60,920 bases of DNA from Prevotella sp. (GCA_017470345.1 JAFUEP010000007.1:1-60920); one strand, 5' to 3'; shown: positions 44,281 through 54,102, numbered from the stretch's first letter. The notes: generated by a model not told the origin, from the letters alone. Numbers and translations are program-made.

Positions 44281-45672
44281 ATGGAAGCAAAGAATATACG
44301 AGCAGTCTACTTCATCGGAGCCGGTGGCATCGGCATGAGCGCCATCGCCCGCTACTTCATCAGCCGTGGCCTCGTCGTGGCCGGCTACGACAAGACCCCC
44401 ACCGAGCTCACCCGCCGGCTGGAGAAGGAAGGCATGCTCATCCACTACGAAGAGAACATCGACGAGATACCCCATACGTGCAAGAACCCCAACCAGTGTC
44501 TGGTGGTCTATACCCCGGCCGTGCCCGACACGCATAAGGAGCTCGTCTACTTCCGCGAGAACGGCTTCGAGGTGCAGAAGCGAGCCCAGGTGCTCGGCAT
44601 CCTCACCCGCCAGATGAAGGCGCTCTGCGTGGCCGGCACGCATGGCAAGACGACGACCAGCTCGATGTGTGCCCACCTGATGCACCAGAGCCACCTGGAC
44701 TGCAACGCCTTCCTTGGGGGCATCACCAAGAACTACGGCACCAACTACATCCTCTCGCCGCAGTCAGATTTCGTGGTCATCGAGGCCGACGAGTTCGACC
44801 GCTCGTTCCACTGGCTGACCCCGTGGATGACCGTCATCACCGCCACCGACCCTGACCACCTCGACATCTACGGCACCAAGGAGGCCTATCTCGAGTCGTT
44901 CCGCCACTACACCGAGCTCATCCAGCCCGGCGGCACGCTCATCATCCACCGCGGACTCGAGATGCAGGAGCACCTGCAGCCCGGCGTCCACCGCTACGAC
45001 TATGCCCTCGACGAGGGCGACTTCCACGCCGAGAACATCCGCATCGACAACGGCGAGATCACGTTCGACTTCATCTCGCCCATCGAGAGCATCAAGAACA
45101 TCGAGCTTGGACAGCCCGTGCCCATCAACATCGAGAACGGCATCGCCGCCATGGCCATGGCCCAGCTGGCCGGATGCACGGCCGAGGAGCTGCGCATCGG
45201 CATGATGACCTTCGGGGGCGTCGACCGCCGCTTCGACTTCAAGATCAAGACCCCCGAGCTTGTCTTCCTCAGCGACTATGCCCACCATCCGATGGAGATC
45301 TACCAGAGTGCGCGCAGCATCCGGCAGCTCTATCGCAACCGCCACATCACGGCCATCTTCCAGCCCCACCTCTACACCCGCACCCGCGACTTCTACCTCG
45401 AGTTTGCCCGTGCGCTCAGCCAGCTCGACGAGGTCATCCTGACCGAGATCTATCCCGCCCGCGAACAGCCCATCGAGGGCGTCACGTCGCAGCTCATCTA
45501 CGACCGGCTGGCCCCTGGGGTGGAGAAGCAGATCATCCGCAAGGACGACGTGCTCAACCTGGTCAAGTCGCGCTCCTTCGACGTGCTCATCGTGCTCGGT
45601 GCCGGCGACCTCGACGCCCTGGTGCCCCAGATGGCAAGCATACTTAAGGGAAAAGTGAAGAGTGAAAAGTGA
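44281..45672 (+). CDS. murC: UDP-MurNAc:L-alanine ligase
   Basis: This is a 463-residue Mur ligase adding the first residue of the stem peptide. Dinucleotide-like fold at the N-terminus (GAGGIGMS), ATP site GTHGKTTT (119-126), and DYAHHPMEI near 333. The last residues (GKVKSEK) and the stop codon are encoded by an AGTGAAA-type repeat arm, so the C-terminus has been changed at a non-catalytic place. Confidence 0.95.
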   Translation: MEAKNIRAVYFIGAGGIGMSAIARYFISRGLVVAGYDKTPTELTRRLEKEGMLIHYEENIDEIPHTCKNPNQCLVVYTPAVPDTHKELVYFRENGFEVQKRAQVLGILTRQMKALCVAGTHGKTTTSSMCAHLMHQSHLDCNAFLGGITKNYGTNYILSPQSDFVVIEADEFDRSFHWLTPWMTVITATDPDHLDIYGTKEAYLESFRHYTELIQPGGTLIIHRGLEMQEHLQPGVHRYDYALDEGDFHAENIRIDNGEITFDFISPIESIKNIELGQPVPINIENGIAAMAMAQLAGCTAEELRIGMMTFGGVDRRFDFKIKTPELVFLSDYAHHPMEIYQSARSIRQLYRNRHITAIFQPHLYTRTRDFYLEFARALSQLDEVILTEIYPAREQPIEGVTSQLIYDRLAPGVEKQIIRKDDVLNLVKSRSFDVLIVLGAGDLDALVPQMASILKGKVKSEK

Positions 45673-45687
45673 ATAATTTGCTGCCGC
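45651..45687. repeat. Solo AGTGAAA-type arm at murC 3' end
   Basis: AAAAGTGAAGAGTGAAAAG continues to AATTTGCTGCCGC, the same arm and core as in the tolC-like gene and lut operon. No inverse arm is seen close by. It supplies the murC stop. Confidence 0.8.
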
Positions 45688-45726
45688 TACAGAACTGTTG
45701 GCGACAACCATTAAACTAACGACAAG

Positions 45727-46464
45727 ATGAATTGGAAAAAGGCATTGCTCATCTTAGCCGACGTGGTGCTCGGTGCCTATCTGGTGGTAGCCGTGACGGC
45801 CTTCAACAAGCCTGAGGATGCCGCCACGGTATGCCAGCAAGTGCGCATCACCATTGCGGGCGATGTGGCTGAGGGATTCCTCACCACGGCCGACGTGGAG
45901 CGCATGCTCAAGGCCGACCACATCGACCCGCGCGGCCTCGCTCTCGGGCAGATCAATACGCGCCAGATTGAGGAGCACCTCCAGGCGAAGGCCCTCATCG
46001 AGGAGGCCCAGTGCTACACCACCCAGAACGGCAATGTCTGCATCAACATCCGGCAGCGCACGCCCGTGGTCCGCGTCATGGCTCAGAACGGCGACGACTA
46101 CTACGTCGACAACAACGGCCAGCCGCTGCCGCGCTCCAGCTACACCGCCAACCTGATGGTGGCTACGGGCTACATCACGCCCCGCTATGCCGAGCAGCGC
46201 CTCGCCCCCATGGCCAACCTCATCCTCAAGGACGAGTTCTGGCGCTCGCAGGTCGTCCAGCTCAACATCCTGCGCGACGGCTCCGTAGAGCTCGTCCCCC
46301 GCGTGGGCGACCACATCGTCTATCTGGGCCAGCCGACCGGCCTCACCCGCAAGCTCTCGCGCCTGCGCAAGTTCTATCTCTACGGACTCAGCCAGGCCGG
46401 ATGGAACAAGTATTCGCGCATCAGCGTCGAGTTCGACAACCAGATCATCTGTAAAAGGAGGTGA
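45727..46464 (+). CDS. ftsQ: Cell division protein FtsQ
   Basis: This is a 245-residue bitopic protein: a very short cytoplasmic N-terminus, a membrane helix (ALLILADVVLGAYLVVAVTAF, about 5-25), then a POTRA-like and a beta domain. It belongs to the FtsQLB complex that licenses septal synthesis. Shorter cytoplasmic part than E. coli FtsQ, typical of Bacteroidetes. Position between murC and ftsA supports the call. Confidence 0.92.
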   Translation: MNWKKALLILADVVLGAYLVVAVTAFNKPEDAATVCQQVRITIAGDVAEGFLTTADVERMLKADHIDPRGLALGQINTRQIEEHLQAKALIEEAQCYTTQNGNVCINIRQRTPVVRVMAQNGDDYYVDNNGQPLPRSSYTANLMVATGYITPRYAEQRLAPMANLILKDEFWRSQVVQLNILRDGSVELVPRVGDHIVYLGQPTGLTRKLSRLRKFYLYGLSQAGWNKYSRISVEFDNQIICKRR

Positions 46465-46466
46465 AT

Positions 46467-46622
46467 GGAGAAAGTAGGAAGGTTGATGGGTTGCCTTTCG
46501 GCAAGGACAAAGGAGTAAGGTGGAAGGTTGATGGGTGCGCTATCCGTTAAACCATCAACCATTAACCTTCAACCTCGGCAAAGCCGACACATCGTCCTTC
46601 AACCCTCATCCTTCAACCTTTG
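46467..46622. repeat. Type C palindromic element between ftsQ and ftsA
   Basis: The left half (46467-46533) and right half (46551-46622) are imperfect inverses built of GGTTGAAGG/GGTTGATGGG units. Each half holds a mini-hairpin: TTGCC-TTTC-GGCAA (46491-46504) and CGGC-AAA-GCCG (46576-46586). The centre is TGCGCTATCCGTTAAA. It begins just after the ftsQ stop and fills most of the 187-base gap. Confidence 0.85.
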
Positions 46623-46651
46623 AAGTAGGTAAAACGTAAAAATTAAGATTT

Positions 46652-48109
46652 ATGGCAACAGAACAGAAGGACTTTATCGTGGCAATAGAGCTCGGCTCAT
46701 CGAAGGTGACGGGCATTGCCGGACAGAAGAAACCCGACGGCAGCATCTCCGTGCTCGCCATGGTCAGGGAGGATTCTTCGTCGTTCATCCGCAAGGGTGT
46801 GGTTTACAACATCGACAAGACTGCCCTCTGCCTGCAGGGCATCGTCAAGAAGCTTGAGGCCCAGCTCAAGCAGCGCATCACCAGAGTCTTCGTCGGCGTC
46901 GGCGGACAATCGATCCGCTCGGTGCGCAATACGCTGGTCAAGGAACTGCCTGCCGACACCATCATCACGCAGGAGATGGTCGTCGAACTGATGGACGCCA
47001 ACTGGAACCTCGACTATCCCGACCAGAAGATTCTCGACGTGGCCGAACAGGAATACCGCGTCGACCAGAACCTGCAGATGGACCCCGTCGGCATCCGGGC
47101 CTCGCGGCTGGAGGGCAACTTCCTCAACATCCTTGAGCGCAAGTCGTTCTTCCAGAACCTCAACAAGTGCTTCGAGGTGGCCGGCATCAAGGTGGCCGAC
47201 ATGTATCTCGCCCCGCTGGTGCTCGCCAACGCCGTGCTCACCGAGACCGAGAAGCGCTCCGGCTGCGCACTCGTCGACATCGGTGCCGACACGACGACCG
47301 TCTCCGTCTTCTCGAAGAACGTGCTGCGCCATCTGGCCGTCATACCCCTCGGCTCCAACAACGTCACCAAGGACATCGCCTCGCTGCAGATGGAGGAGAG
47401 CGACGCCGAGCAGATGAAGCTCAAGCACGCCTCGGCCTACACCGAGAACAGCGAGATCGACATCAACCTCAAGTATAGCATCGACCTGGGCCGCCAGGTG
47501 GAGTCGTCGCGGTTCATCGAGATCGTCGAGGGCCGCATGGAGGAGATCATCGAGAACGTGCGCTATCAGATTCCCACGGAATACTACGACAAGCTCTTGG
47601 GCGGCATCATCATCACCGGCGGCGGCGCCAACATGCGCAACATCGAGAAGGCCTTCGCCACCTACACCCACATCGACAAGATCCGCGTGGCCAAGTTCGT
47701 GACGATGTCGATCAACTCGGGCAACGAGCAGATCAAGAGCCACAACGGCATGTACAACACCGTGCTCGGACTGCTGGCCAAGGGCGACATGAACTGCGCC
47801 GGACCCGTCATCAACCAGAACGGCGACCTCTTTGCCGACGACGGGGACGACAAGCCCGCCACCGCTGCCGACAACCGCAAGCCCCGCCAGGCTCACGAGA
47901 CCGAGCAGGGCGTCATCCGCACGGCCGAGGAGGAAGCCCGTGCCGAGGAGGAAGCCCGCCTGAAGCGTGAGGAAGAGGAGCGCCTGCTTCGCGAGGAGGA
48001 GGAACGCCGCCGCGAGGAGGAGCGCCGTCAGAAGAAGGAGAACTCATGGTTCAACCGTTTCAAGAAGAAGCTGGGCGACATCGGCAAGGAAATGATTTCT
48101 GAAGAATAG
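46652..48109 (+). CDS. ftsA: Cell division protein FtsA
   Basis: This is a 485-residue actin-like ATPase that tethers FtsZ to the membrane. Actin-fold parts: AIELGSSKVTGIAG near 11, VDIGADTTTVSVF near 208, IIITGGGANMRN near 326. A long charged coiled tail (about 410-460) precedes a C-terminal amphipathic helix (WFNRFKKKLGDIGKEM), the likely membrane anchor. It directly precedes ftsZ. Confidence 0.95.
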   Translation: MATEQKDFIVAIELGSSKVTGIAGQKKPDGSISVLAMVREDSSSFIRKGVVYNIDKTALCLQGIVKKLEAQLKQRITRVFVGVGGQSIRSVRNTLVKELPADTIITQEMVVELMDANWNLDYPDQKILDVAEQEYRVDQNLQMDPVGIRASRLEGNFLNILERKSFFQNLNKCFEVAGIKVADMYLAPLVLANAVLTETEKRSGCALVDIGADTTTVSVFSKNVLRHLAVIPLGSNNVTKDIASLQMEESDAEQMKLKHASAYTENSEIDINLKYSIDLGRQVESSRFIEIVEGRMEEIIENVRYQIPTEYYDKLLGGIIITGGGANMRNIEKAFATYTHIDKIRVAKFVTMSINSGNEQIKSHNGMYNTVLGLLAKGDMNCAGPVINQNGDLFADDGDDKPATAADNRKPRQAHETEQGVIRTAEEEARAEEEARLKREEEERLLREEEERRREEERRQKKENSWFNRFKKKLGDIGKEMISEE

Positions 48110-48111
48110 TC

Positions 48112-48139
48112 CACAGTTCATAGTTCACAGTTCATAGTT
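48112..48139. repeat. Two exact 14-bp repeats between ftsA and ftsZ
   Basis: CACAGTTCATAGTT occurs twice in tandem (48112-48125, 48126-48139), immediately after the ftsA stop. It resembles the tandem arms in other gaps but has no core or inverse arm. Confidence 0.75.
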
Positions 48140-48152
48140 TTGAGATAGCATC

Positions 48153-49481
48153 ATGGAAAAAGTAGATATCCTCGACTTCGGAGCTCCCGAAGAGAAGCAC
48201 AGCATCATCAAGGTCATCGGCGTCGGAGGCGGCGGTGGCAACGCTGTCAACCACATGTATAAGGAAGGCATCCACGACGTCACCTTCGTCGTCTGCAACA
48301 CCGACAACCAGGCCCTCAACGACTCGCCCGTGCCCGTCAAGCTGCAGCTCGGCCACGAGGGTCTCGGCGCCGGCAACCGTCCGGCCCGCGCCCGCGCCGC
48401 CGCCGAGGAGAGCCTCGACGAGATCAAGAACATGCTCTCCGACGGCACGCGCATGGCCTTCATCACCGCCGGCATGGGCGGCGGCACCGGCACCGGCGCT
48501 GCCCCCGTCATCGCCCAGGTGTCCAAGGAGATGGGCATCCTGACCGTCGGCATCGTCACCATCCCCTTCCGCTTCGAGGGCAACAAGAAGATCGACCAGG
48601 CCCTCGACGGCGTCGAGGAGATGCACAAGCACGTCGACGCACTGCTCGTCATCAACAACGAGCGGCTGCGCGAGATCTATCCTGACCTCTCCTTCCTCGA
48701 CGCCTTCGGCAAGGCCGACGACACGCTCTCCGTCGCCGCCAAGTCGATCGCCGAGATCATCACCCTGCACGGCAAGATGAACCTCGACTTCAACGACGTC
48801 AAGACCGTGCTGCAGGACGGCGGCGTGGCCATCATGTCGACAGGCTACGGCGAGGGCGAGGACCGCGTCAAGAAAGCCATCGACGACGCCCTCAACTCGC
48901 CCCTCTTGAACGACAACGACATCTTCAACTCGAAGAAGATCCTGCTCAACCTCTCCTTCTCGCACGAGGAGGGCGGCAAGGACAACTTCATGATGGACGA
49001 GATGACCTACGTCCACGAGTTCATGGACAAGTTCGGCTCCGACTTCGAGATCAAGTGGGGCGTCGCCGTCGATCCCTCGCTCGGCAAGAAGGTCAAGGTC
49101 ACCATCCTCGCCACTGGCTTCGGCATGCAGGACGTCGACGGCATGGAGGAGCGCATGCAGCGCCAGCAGACCACCCGCGAGGAGCAGGACCGGCTGGCCG
49201 AGGAGCAGGAGCGCGCCGCCAAGCGCGAGGAGCGTCGCGGCCACTTCTACGGCGACAGCGAGACGAAGCGCCGCTACAAGCGCCGTCCCAACATCTACAT
49301 CTTCGCCCCCGAGGACCTCGACAACGACGACGTCATCTCGGCCGTAGAGCAGACGCCCACCTACAAGCGCACCCGCGAGGTGCTCGCCTCGATCGGCAAT
49401 CCGCAGCCCGTCCCGCAGTCGGCCCAGCGCCCGGACAGCGCCCAGCAGGACGTCGCCCAGGGCGTCATCAGCTTCGTCTGA
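48153..49481 (+). CDS. ftsZ: Cell division protein FtsZ
   Basis: This 442-residue tubulin-like GTPase forms the division ring. The tubulin signature GGGTGTG is at 109-115; the T7 loop and GTPase core are intact. A longer linker rich in Arg, Glu and Gln (about 325-400) precedes a C-terminal end (VISFV) that differs from the proteobacterial FtsA-binding peptide. Last gene of the cluster; a type G palindrome follows. Confidence 0.97.
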   Translation: MEKVDILDFGAPEEKHSIIKVIGVGGGGGNAVNHMYKEGIHDVTFVVCNTDNQALNDSPVPVKLQLGHEGLGAGNRPARARAAAEESLDEIKNMLSDGTRMAFITAGMGGGTGTGAAPVIAQVSKEMGILTVGIVTIPFRFEGNKKIDQALDGVEEMHKHVDALLVINNERLREIYPDLSFLDAFGKADDTLSVAAKSIAEIITLHGKMNLDFNDVKTVLQDGGVAIMSTGYGEGEDRVKKAIDDALNSPLLNDNDIFNSKKILLNLSFSHEEGGKDNFMMDEMTYVHEFMDKFGSDFEIKWGVAVDPSLGKKVKVTILATGFGMQDVDGMEERMQRQQTTREEQDRLAEEQERAAKREERRGHFYGDSETKRRYKRRPNIYIFAPEDLDNDDVISAVEQTPTYKRTREVLASIGNPQPVPQSAQRPDSAQQDVAQGVISFV

Positions 49482-49517
49482 GACTCGGAATTTCCTTTAC
49501 AAACTAACACTCCTTTA

Positions 49518-49690
49518 TAGAAAAAGCGGTGCTTCTCACTCCGAGAAGTGCCGCTTTTCGACTCAAAAAGCACCGCTTCTCGAATCGAAAAGCACCGCTT
49601 CTTTATGGGGGATGTGTAATAGTCTTGATAATCAAGTACTTGTACTTTCTTGACAATTTGGTCGAATAATTCTTTACAATCAGAGGCCTT
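49518..49690. repeat. Type G palindromic repeat, copy 4
   Basis: Half-sites at 49524-49603: AAGCGGTGCTTCTC, GAGAAGTGCCGCTT, AAGCACCGCTTCTCG and AAGCACCGCTTCT. The tail that follows (TACTTTCTTGACAAT near 49645, ending TTTACAA) is shared with copy 3, so the conserved unit is about 170 bases. The rest of the 343-base gap holds only the ligase promoter. Confidence 0.85.
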
Positions 49691-49761
49691 TCCAAACCTC
49701 CCGGACGGGGCGCCCGGCGTCCGCCCCGGCATCCCGCGTCGTCACTTTTTCTCGGATTTAT

Positions 49762-49792
49762 TTGCTATTCCCGCTTTTTTTGCTTAATTTTG
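49762..49792 (+). promoter_or_regulatory. Promoter of acyl-CoA ligase
   Basis: TTG (49762-49764) and TAATTTTG (49785-49792), 20 bases apart, match the consensus; the ATG is at 49825. Confidence 0.75.
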
Positions 49793-49824
49793 CAGCAAAT
49801 AAGGATTAACAGGGAGGGAAAATT

Positions 49825-51639
49825 ATGCAGATCAACAGCCATCTATCACGACTCATCTACGATGTGGCCGACCACTGGGGCGACCGCGAGGCACTCATCT
49901 ACAAGGACTACGGCCGCGGCAACACGCAATGGCACTCGATGTCGTGGCGACAGTTTCTGGAGAAGGTGAAGCTTGTCTCCAACGCGATGCTCAACATGGG
50001 CGTCGGCGTGCAGGAGAACGTGGGCGTCTTCTCGCAGAACTCGGTGGAATATCTGTTCACCGACTTCGGCGCATGGGGCATCCGCGCCGTCACCATCCCG
50101 TTCTATGCGACGAGCTCCGAGCAGCAGATCCAGTACATGGTCAACGACGCCTGCATCCGCTTCCTCTTCGTCGGCGAGCAGGAGCAGTACGACAAGGCCC
50201 GCCGCATCTTCACCACCTGCCACTCGCTGCAGAAGATCATCGTCTTCGACCCGGCCGTCGTCATCCCCAAGGGCGACCCGACAGCCATGTCGTTCGCTGA
50301 CTTCCTGAAGCTGGGCCAGGGGCTGCCCCGCCAGAGCGAGGTAGAGACCCGCCAGCAGGCTGCCACGATGGACGACACGGCCAACATCCTCTACACCAGC
50401 GGCACGACGGGCGACTCCAAGGGTGTCATCCTCTCGATGGGCCAATACCACGCCGCCTTCGAGGCCAACGGCAAGTGCGTGCCCGTGACCGAGGACGACC
50501 GCGTGCTCAACTTCCTGCCCTTCACCCATGTGTTTGAGAAGGGCTGGAAGATCCTGTGCATCACCGTCGGCGCCCGCCTCATCGTCAACACCTATCCGCA
50601 GGAGGTGCAGCAGACGATGCGCGAGACCCACCCGACGTGCATGTCGAGCGTGCCCCGCTTCTGGGAGAAGGTCTACATGGGCGTGATGGAGAAGATCGAG
50701 TCGAGCGGCCCCGTGCAGCGCAAGCTCTTCCGCCACGCCCTGACCGTCGGCCGCCGCCACAACATCGAATACCTGGCGCTGGGCAAGCGGCCCCCGCTGG
50801 CCCTCCATCTGGAATATGAAGCCCTGAACAAGACCGTCTTCTCGCTCGTCCGCAAGGAGCTGGGACTGGAGAATGCCCACTTCTTTCCGACGGCCGGCGC
50901 CACCGTCTCGCCCCACGTCGAGGAGTTCGTCCACGCCATCGGCATCAACATGATCGTCGGCTACGGACTGACCGAGTCGCTCGCCACCGTCTCGTGCGAC
51001 CACCTGGGCAAGCCCTTCACCGTCGGCAGCGTCGGCCACCCCATCGACAGCATATCCGTGCGCATCAGCGACGAGGGCGAGATCCTGCTGAAGGGCCCCA
51101 CCATCACCCGCGGCTACTATCAGCGTGACGAGATCACCCGCCAGTCGTTCACCGACGACGGCTACTTCCGCACGGGCGACTCGGGCTATATGCTCAACGG
51201 CGAGCTCTTCCTCAAGGAGCGCATCAAGGACCTCTTCAAGACCAGCAACGGCAAGTATATCGCCCCGCAGATGGTAGAGTCGAAGCTGCTGGTCGACAAG
51301 TACATCGACCAGGTGGCCGTCATCGCCGACCAGCGCAAGTTTGTCTCGGCCCTCATCGTGCCCGAGTATCATCTGCTCGAGGAATATGCCCGCGAGCACG
51401 GCATCGCCTTCGAAGGCCGCGAGGACCTCTGCCGCAACAAGCAGATCATCGGGATGCTCAAGGACCGCATCGACACGCTGCAGCAGCAGCTGGCCCCCTA
51501 CGAGCAGATCAAGCGCTTCACGCTCCTGCCCCAGGGCTTCTCGCTCGAGCGCGGCGAACTGACCAACACGCTGAAGATCAAGCGCCGCGTGCTCAACGAG
51601 AACTACCGGAAGGAAATCGACGCGATGTACGAAGAATGA
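49825..51639 (+). CDS. Long-chain fatty acid-CoA ligase (AMP-binding)
   Basis: This 604-residue ANL-superfamily enzyme activates fatty acids as acyl-AMP and then acyl-CoA. The phosphate loop reads YTSGTTGDSKG near 192; later motifs are VGYGLTES near 379, RTGDSGYM and KERIKDLFKTSNGKY near 471. Probably a peripheral membrane protein involved in fatty acid salvage or lipid remodelling. The GH31 gene follows after 18 bases, although a functional link is not evident. Confidence 0.92.
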   Translation: MQINSHLSRLIYDVADHWGDREALIYKDYGRGNTQWHSMSWRQFLEKVKLVSNAMLNMGVGVQENVGVFSQNSVEYLFTDFGAWGIRAVTIPFYATSSEQQIQYMVNDACIRFLFVGEQEQYDKARRIFTTCHSLQKIIVFDPAVVIPKGDPTAMSFADFLKLGQGLPRQSEVETRQQAATMDDTANILYTSGTTGDSKGVILSMGQYHAAFEANGKCVPVTEDDRVLNFLPFTHVFEKGWKILCITVGARLIVNTYPQEVQQTMRETHPTCMSSVPRFWEKVYMGVMEKIESSGPVQRKLFRHALTVGRRHNIEYLALGKRPPLALHLEYEALNKTVFSLVRKELGLENAHFFPTAGATVSPHVEEFVHAIGINMIVGYGLTESLATVSCDHLGKPFTVGSVGHPIDSISVRISDEGEILLKGPTITRGYYQRDEITRQSFTDDGYFRTGDSGYMLNGELFLKERIKDLFKTSNGKYIAPQMVESKLLVDKYIDQVAVIADQRKFVSALIVPEYHLLEEYAREHGIAFEGREDLCRNKQIIGMLKDRIDTLQQQLAPYEQIKRFTLLPQGFSLERGELTNTLKIKRRVLNENYRKEIDAMYEE

Positions 51640-51657
51640 CTGACTAAGATTATCTAT

Positions 51658-54102
51658 ATGATGTATCCTAAACTCCTGCTGACGGCCTTGTCGCTCATCC
51701 TTGCCTTGACGGACACGGCGGCAGCTAAGAAACCGGCGTCGAGAGCCGACGTCAGGGTGATTGACGGCACGACCATTCGTGTGACCTATCTGTCGGACGA
51801 TATCGTGCGCGTGGTGAAGTATCCCGGAGAAGGGAGAATGCCTGAGAAGCAGAGCTTTTCGGTCATCCTGGAGGAGAACGGCGCGACTGACCCGAATGTC
51901 AAGGCGAGTATCGACGACGCGACAGGCTGCGTCACCTTCAGAAACCGCGAGGGACAGCTGCTGCTCAGCGAGACAGCCAGTAAGATGGCCCGCCGCGAGG
52001 GTGATGCCGATGCAGGGCGACTGCGCATCTCGCAGACATGGAAACTCGACGCCGACGAGGCTGTCTACGGCCTTGGACAGTTGCGCGATACGGCCATGAC
52101 CTGGCGCAACCGGACCGTCAAGCTGTGGAACAACAACACCTATACGGCCATCCCTTACATCGCATCCGAGAAAGGCTACGGACTCTACTGGGACAATGCC
52201 GGACGAAGCGAGTTCGAGGATAATGCCGGCGGCATGACGTTCACATCGGAGGTCAGCGACTTCATCGACTATTATTTCATTTATCGCGACGGCACAATGG
52301 ACGGCGTCATTGCCGGCGTGAGACAACTCTCAGGACAGGCCACGATGTTCCCCCTCTGGACGATGGGCCACTGGCAGTGCCGCGAGCGCTACAAGACGAG
52401 CGACGAGCTCTGCGAGGTGCTCGACCGCTATCGCCAACTCGAGATACCGCTCGACGGCATCGTCCAGGACTGGCAGTACTGGGGCTGCGACTCCAACTGG
52501 AACGCCATGAGGTTTGAAAACCCTTACTATATCAATAAGGTGGGCGATCCCGCGTGGGAGAAGTATCTGCCAAAAGACTTGCAGCAGATGGCCGCTGAAT
52601 ATAAGGCCAAAGGGATAGAACCGCGCATCAAGAGCCCGGAGGAAATGGCAGAATACGTGCACGACCACCACGCTCACCTCATGATCAGCATCTGGGCCAA
52701 CTTCGGGCCATGGACCGAAGGCTATGCCAAGATGAAGGCGATAAACGCACTGCTGCCTTTCGATACGTGGCCACGCAACAACGGCGTGATGCCCTACGAC
52801 CCCTTTAATCCCAAGGCTCGCGACATCTATTGGCAGCAGCTCACCAACCTGTACAGGATCGGCTTTGACGCCTGGTGGACTGACTCTACTGAGCCTGACC
52901 ACTTCGAGCAGCCGGGCGACGACGAGTATATGACCTATGCCGGCACATGGCGGTCAGTGAAGAATGCCTTCCCCCTGATGACCAATCGGGGCATCTACGA
53001 GCATCAGCGGGCTGCCGAAAACCAGAAAGTCAAAAAGCTGAAGAATTATCGGGGGAAACGCTCGGTGCAGATGACGCGTAGCGGCGCCTTCGGCCTACAG
53101 CATTATGGCACCTTCTCATGGAGCGGCGACATCAATGCGTCATGGAAAGAGATGAAAAACCAGATTCCGTCGGGACTGAACTATACACTCTGCGGCATAC
53201 CTTTCTGGAACACCGACATCGGGGGCTTCTTCTATTGGGACATCGGTAATGACCCCAAGAGCCCGGCCGTGCAGGAGCTGCAGGTGAGATGGATGCAGTG
53301 GGGGACGTTCCTGCCCTTGATGCGCAACCACTGCTCTAGTCCCATGATGAGCGAAATCTATCACTTCGGACAGAAAGGCGACTGGGCCTACGACGCCATG
53401 GTCGACGCCGTCAAGCTGCGCTATCGGCTGCTCCCATACATCTATTCCATGGCGGGCGAGGTGGTGCAGCACAGCGGAATGATGATGCGTCCGCTGGTGA
53501 TGGACTTCGTCAATGACAAGACGGCTATCCGCCTGAACGACGAGTATATGTTTGGCCACGCACTCCTCGTCAAACCCGTCACTGACCCGCTCTTCACATG
53601 GCGTGACCGGAAGAAGCAGGGACATCTCATCTATCCTGACCCACGTCAGGGGGCCGCACCATACGACGTCTATCTGCCACAGGGCAGCGTGTGGTACGAC
53701 TTCTTCACCCTCGAGCGCCACGATGGCGGACAGACCGTTCAGCGCCCGACGTCCATCGCCGACATGCCTGTCTACGTGCGTGGCGGAAGCATCATTCCTT
53801 TCGGACCGGCTGTCCAATACTGCGACGAGAAACCGTGGGACGACCTGGAAATCTGGGTCTACCCTGGTGCTGACGGCGACTTCACGCTCTATGAGGATGA
53901 GGGCGACGGCTATGGCTACGAGCAGGGACTGTTTACTGAGATCACCTTCCATTGGGACGACGCCAAGCGCATGCTGACCGTCGGCCGCCGGCAGGGCAGC
54001 TACCCTGGCATGCTCCGAAGCCGGACGTTCCGTGTTGTCATGCCCGATGGCTCCAGGAAGACCGTCAGTTATGACGGTGTGGCCGTCAGCATGGCCTTCT
54101 GA
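51658..54102 (+). CDS. GH31 glycoside hydrolase, secreted
   Basis: This is an 814-residue alpha-glucosidase/alpha-xylosidase family enzyme. It has a signal peptide (1-22), an N-terminal beta domain, a catalytic barrel with the nucleophile in FDAWWTDSTEPD (Asp409) and acid/base in NTDIGGFF (Asp520), and a C-terminal DUF5110-like domain. The TDSTEP form differs from the DMNEP of classical alpha-glucosidases and resembles the branch containing alpha-xylosidases and transglucosylases. Exact substrate unknown. A second start codon lies at 51661. Confidence 0.9.
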   Translation: MMYPKLLLTALSLILALTDTAAAKKPASRADVRVIDGTTIRVTYLSDDIVRVVKYPGEGRMPEKQSFSVILEENGATDPNVKASIDDATGCVTFRNREGQLLLSETASKMARREGDADAGRLRISQTWKLDADEAVYGLGQLRDTAMTWRNRTVKLWNNNTYTAIPYIASEKGYGLYWDNAGRSEFEDNAGGMTFTSEVSDFIDYYFIYRDGTMDGVIAGVRQLSGQATMFPLWTMGHWQCRERYKTSDELCEVLDRYRQLEIPLDGIVQDWQYWGCDSNWNAMRFENPYYINKVGDPAWEKYLPKDLQQMAAEYKAKGIEPRIKSPEEMAEYVHDHHAHLMISIWANFGPWTEGYAKMKAINALLPFDTWPRNNGVMPYDPFNPKARDIYWQQLTNLYRIGFDAWWTDSTEPDHFEQPGDDEYMTYAGTWRSVKNAFPLMTNRGIYEHQRAAENQKVKKLKNYRGKRSVQMTRSGAFGLQHYGTFSWSGDINASWKEMKNQIPSGLNYTLCGIPFWNTDIGGFFYWDIGNDPKSPAVQELQVRWMQWGTFLPLMRNHCSSPMMSEIYHFGQKGDWAYDAMVDAVKLRYRLLPYIYSMAGEVVQHSGMMMRPLVMDFVNDKTAIRLNDEYMFGHALLVKPVTDPLFTWRDRKKQGHLIYPDPRQGAAPYDVYLPQGSVWYDFFTLERHDGGQTVQRPTSIADMPVYVRGGSIIPFGPAVQYCDEKPWDDLEIWVYPGADGDFTLYEDEGDGYGYEQGLFTEITFHWDDAKRMLTVGRRQGSYPGMLRSRTFRVVMPDGSRKTVSYDGVAVSMAF

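Noticed and set aside
49846-52326. Long open frame of 826 codons on the minus strand across the acyl-CoA ligase and GH31 genes
   Set aside because: It is antisense to two clear enzymes with conserved motifs; GC-rich codon bias produces such shadow frames.
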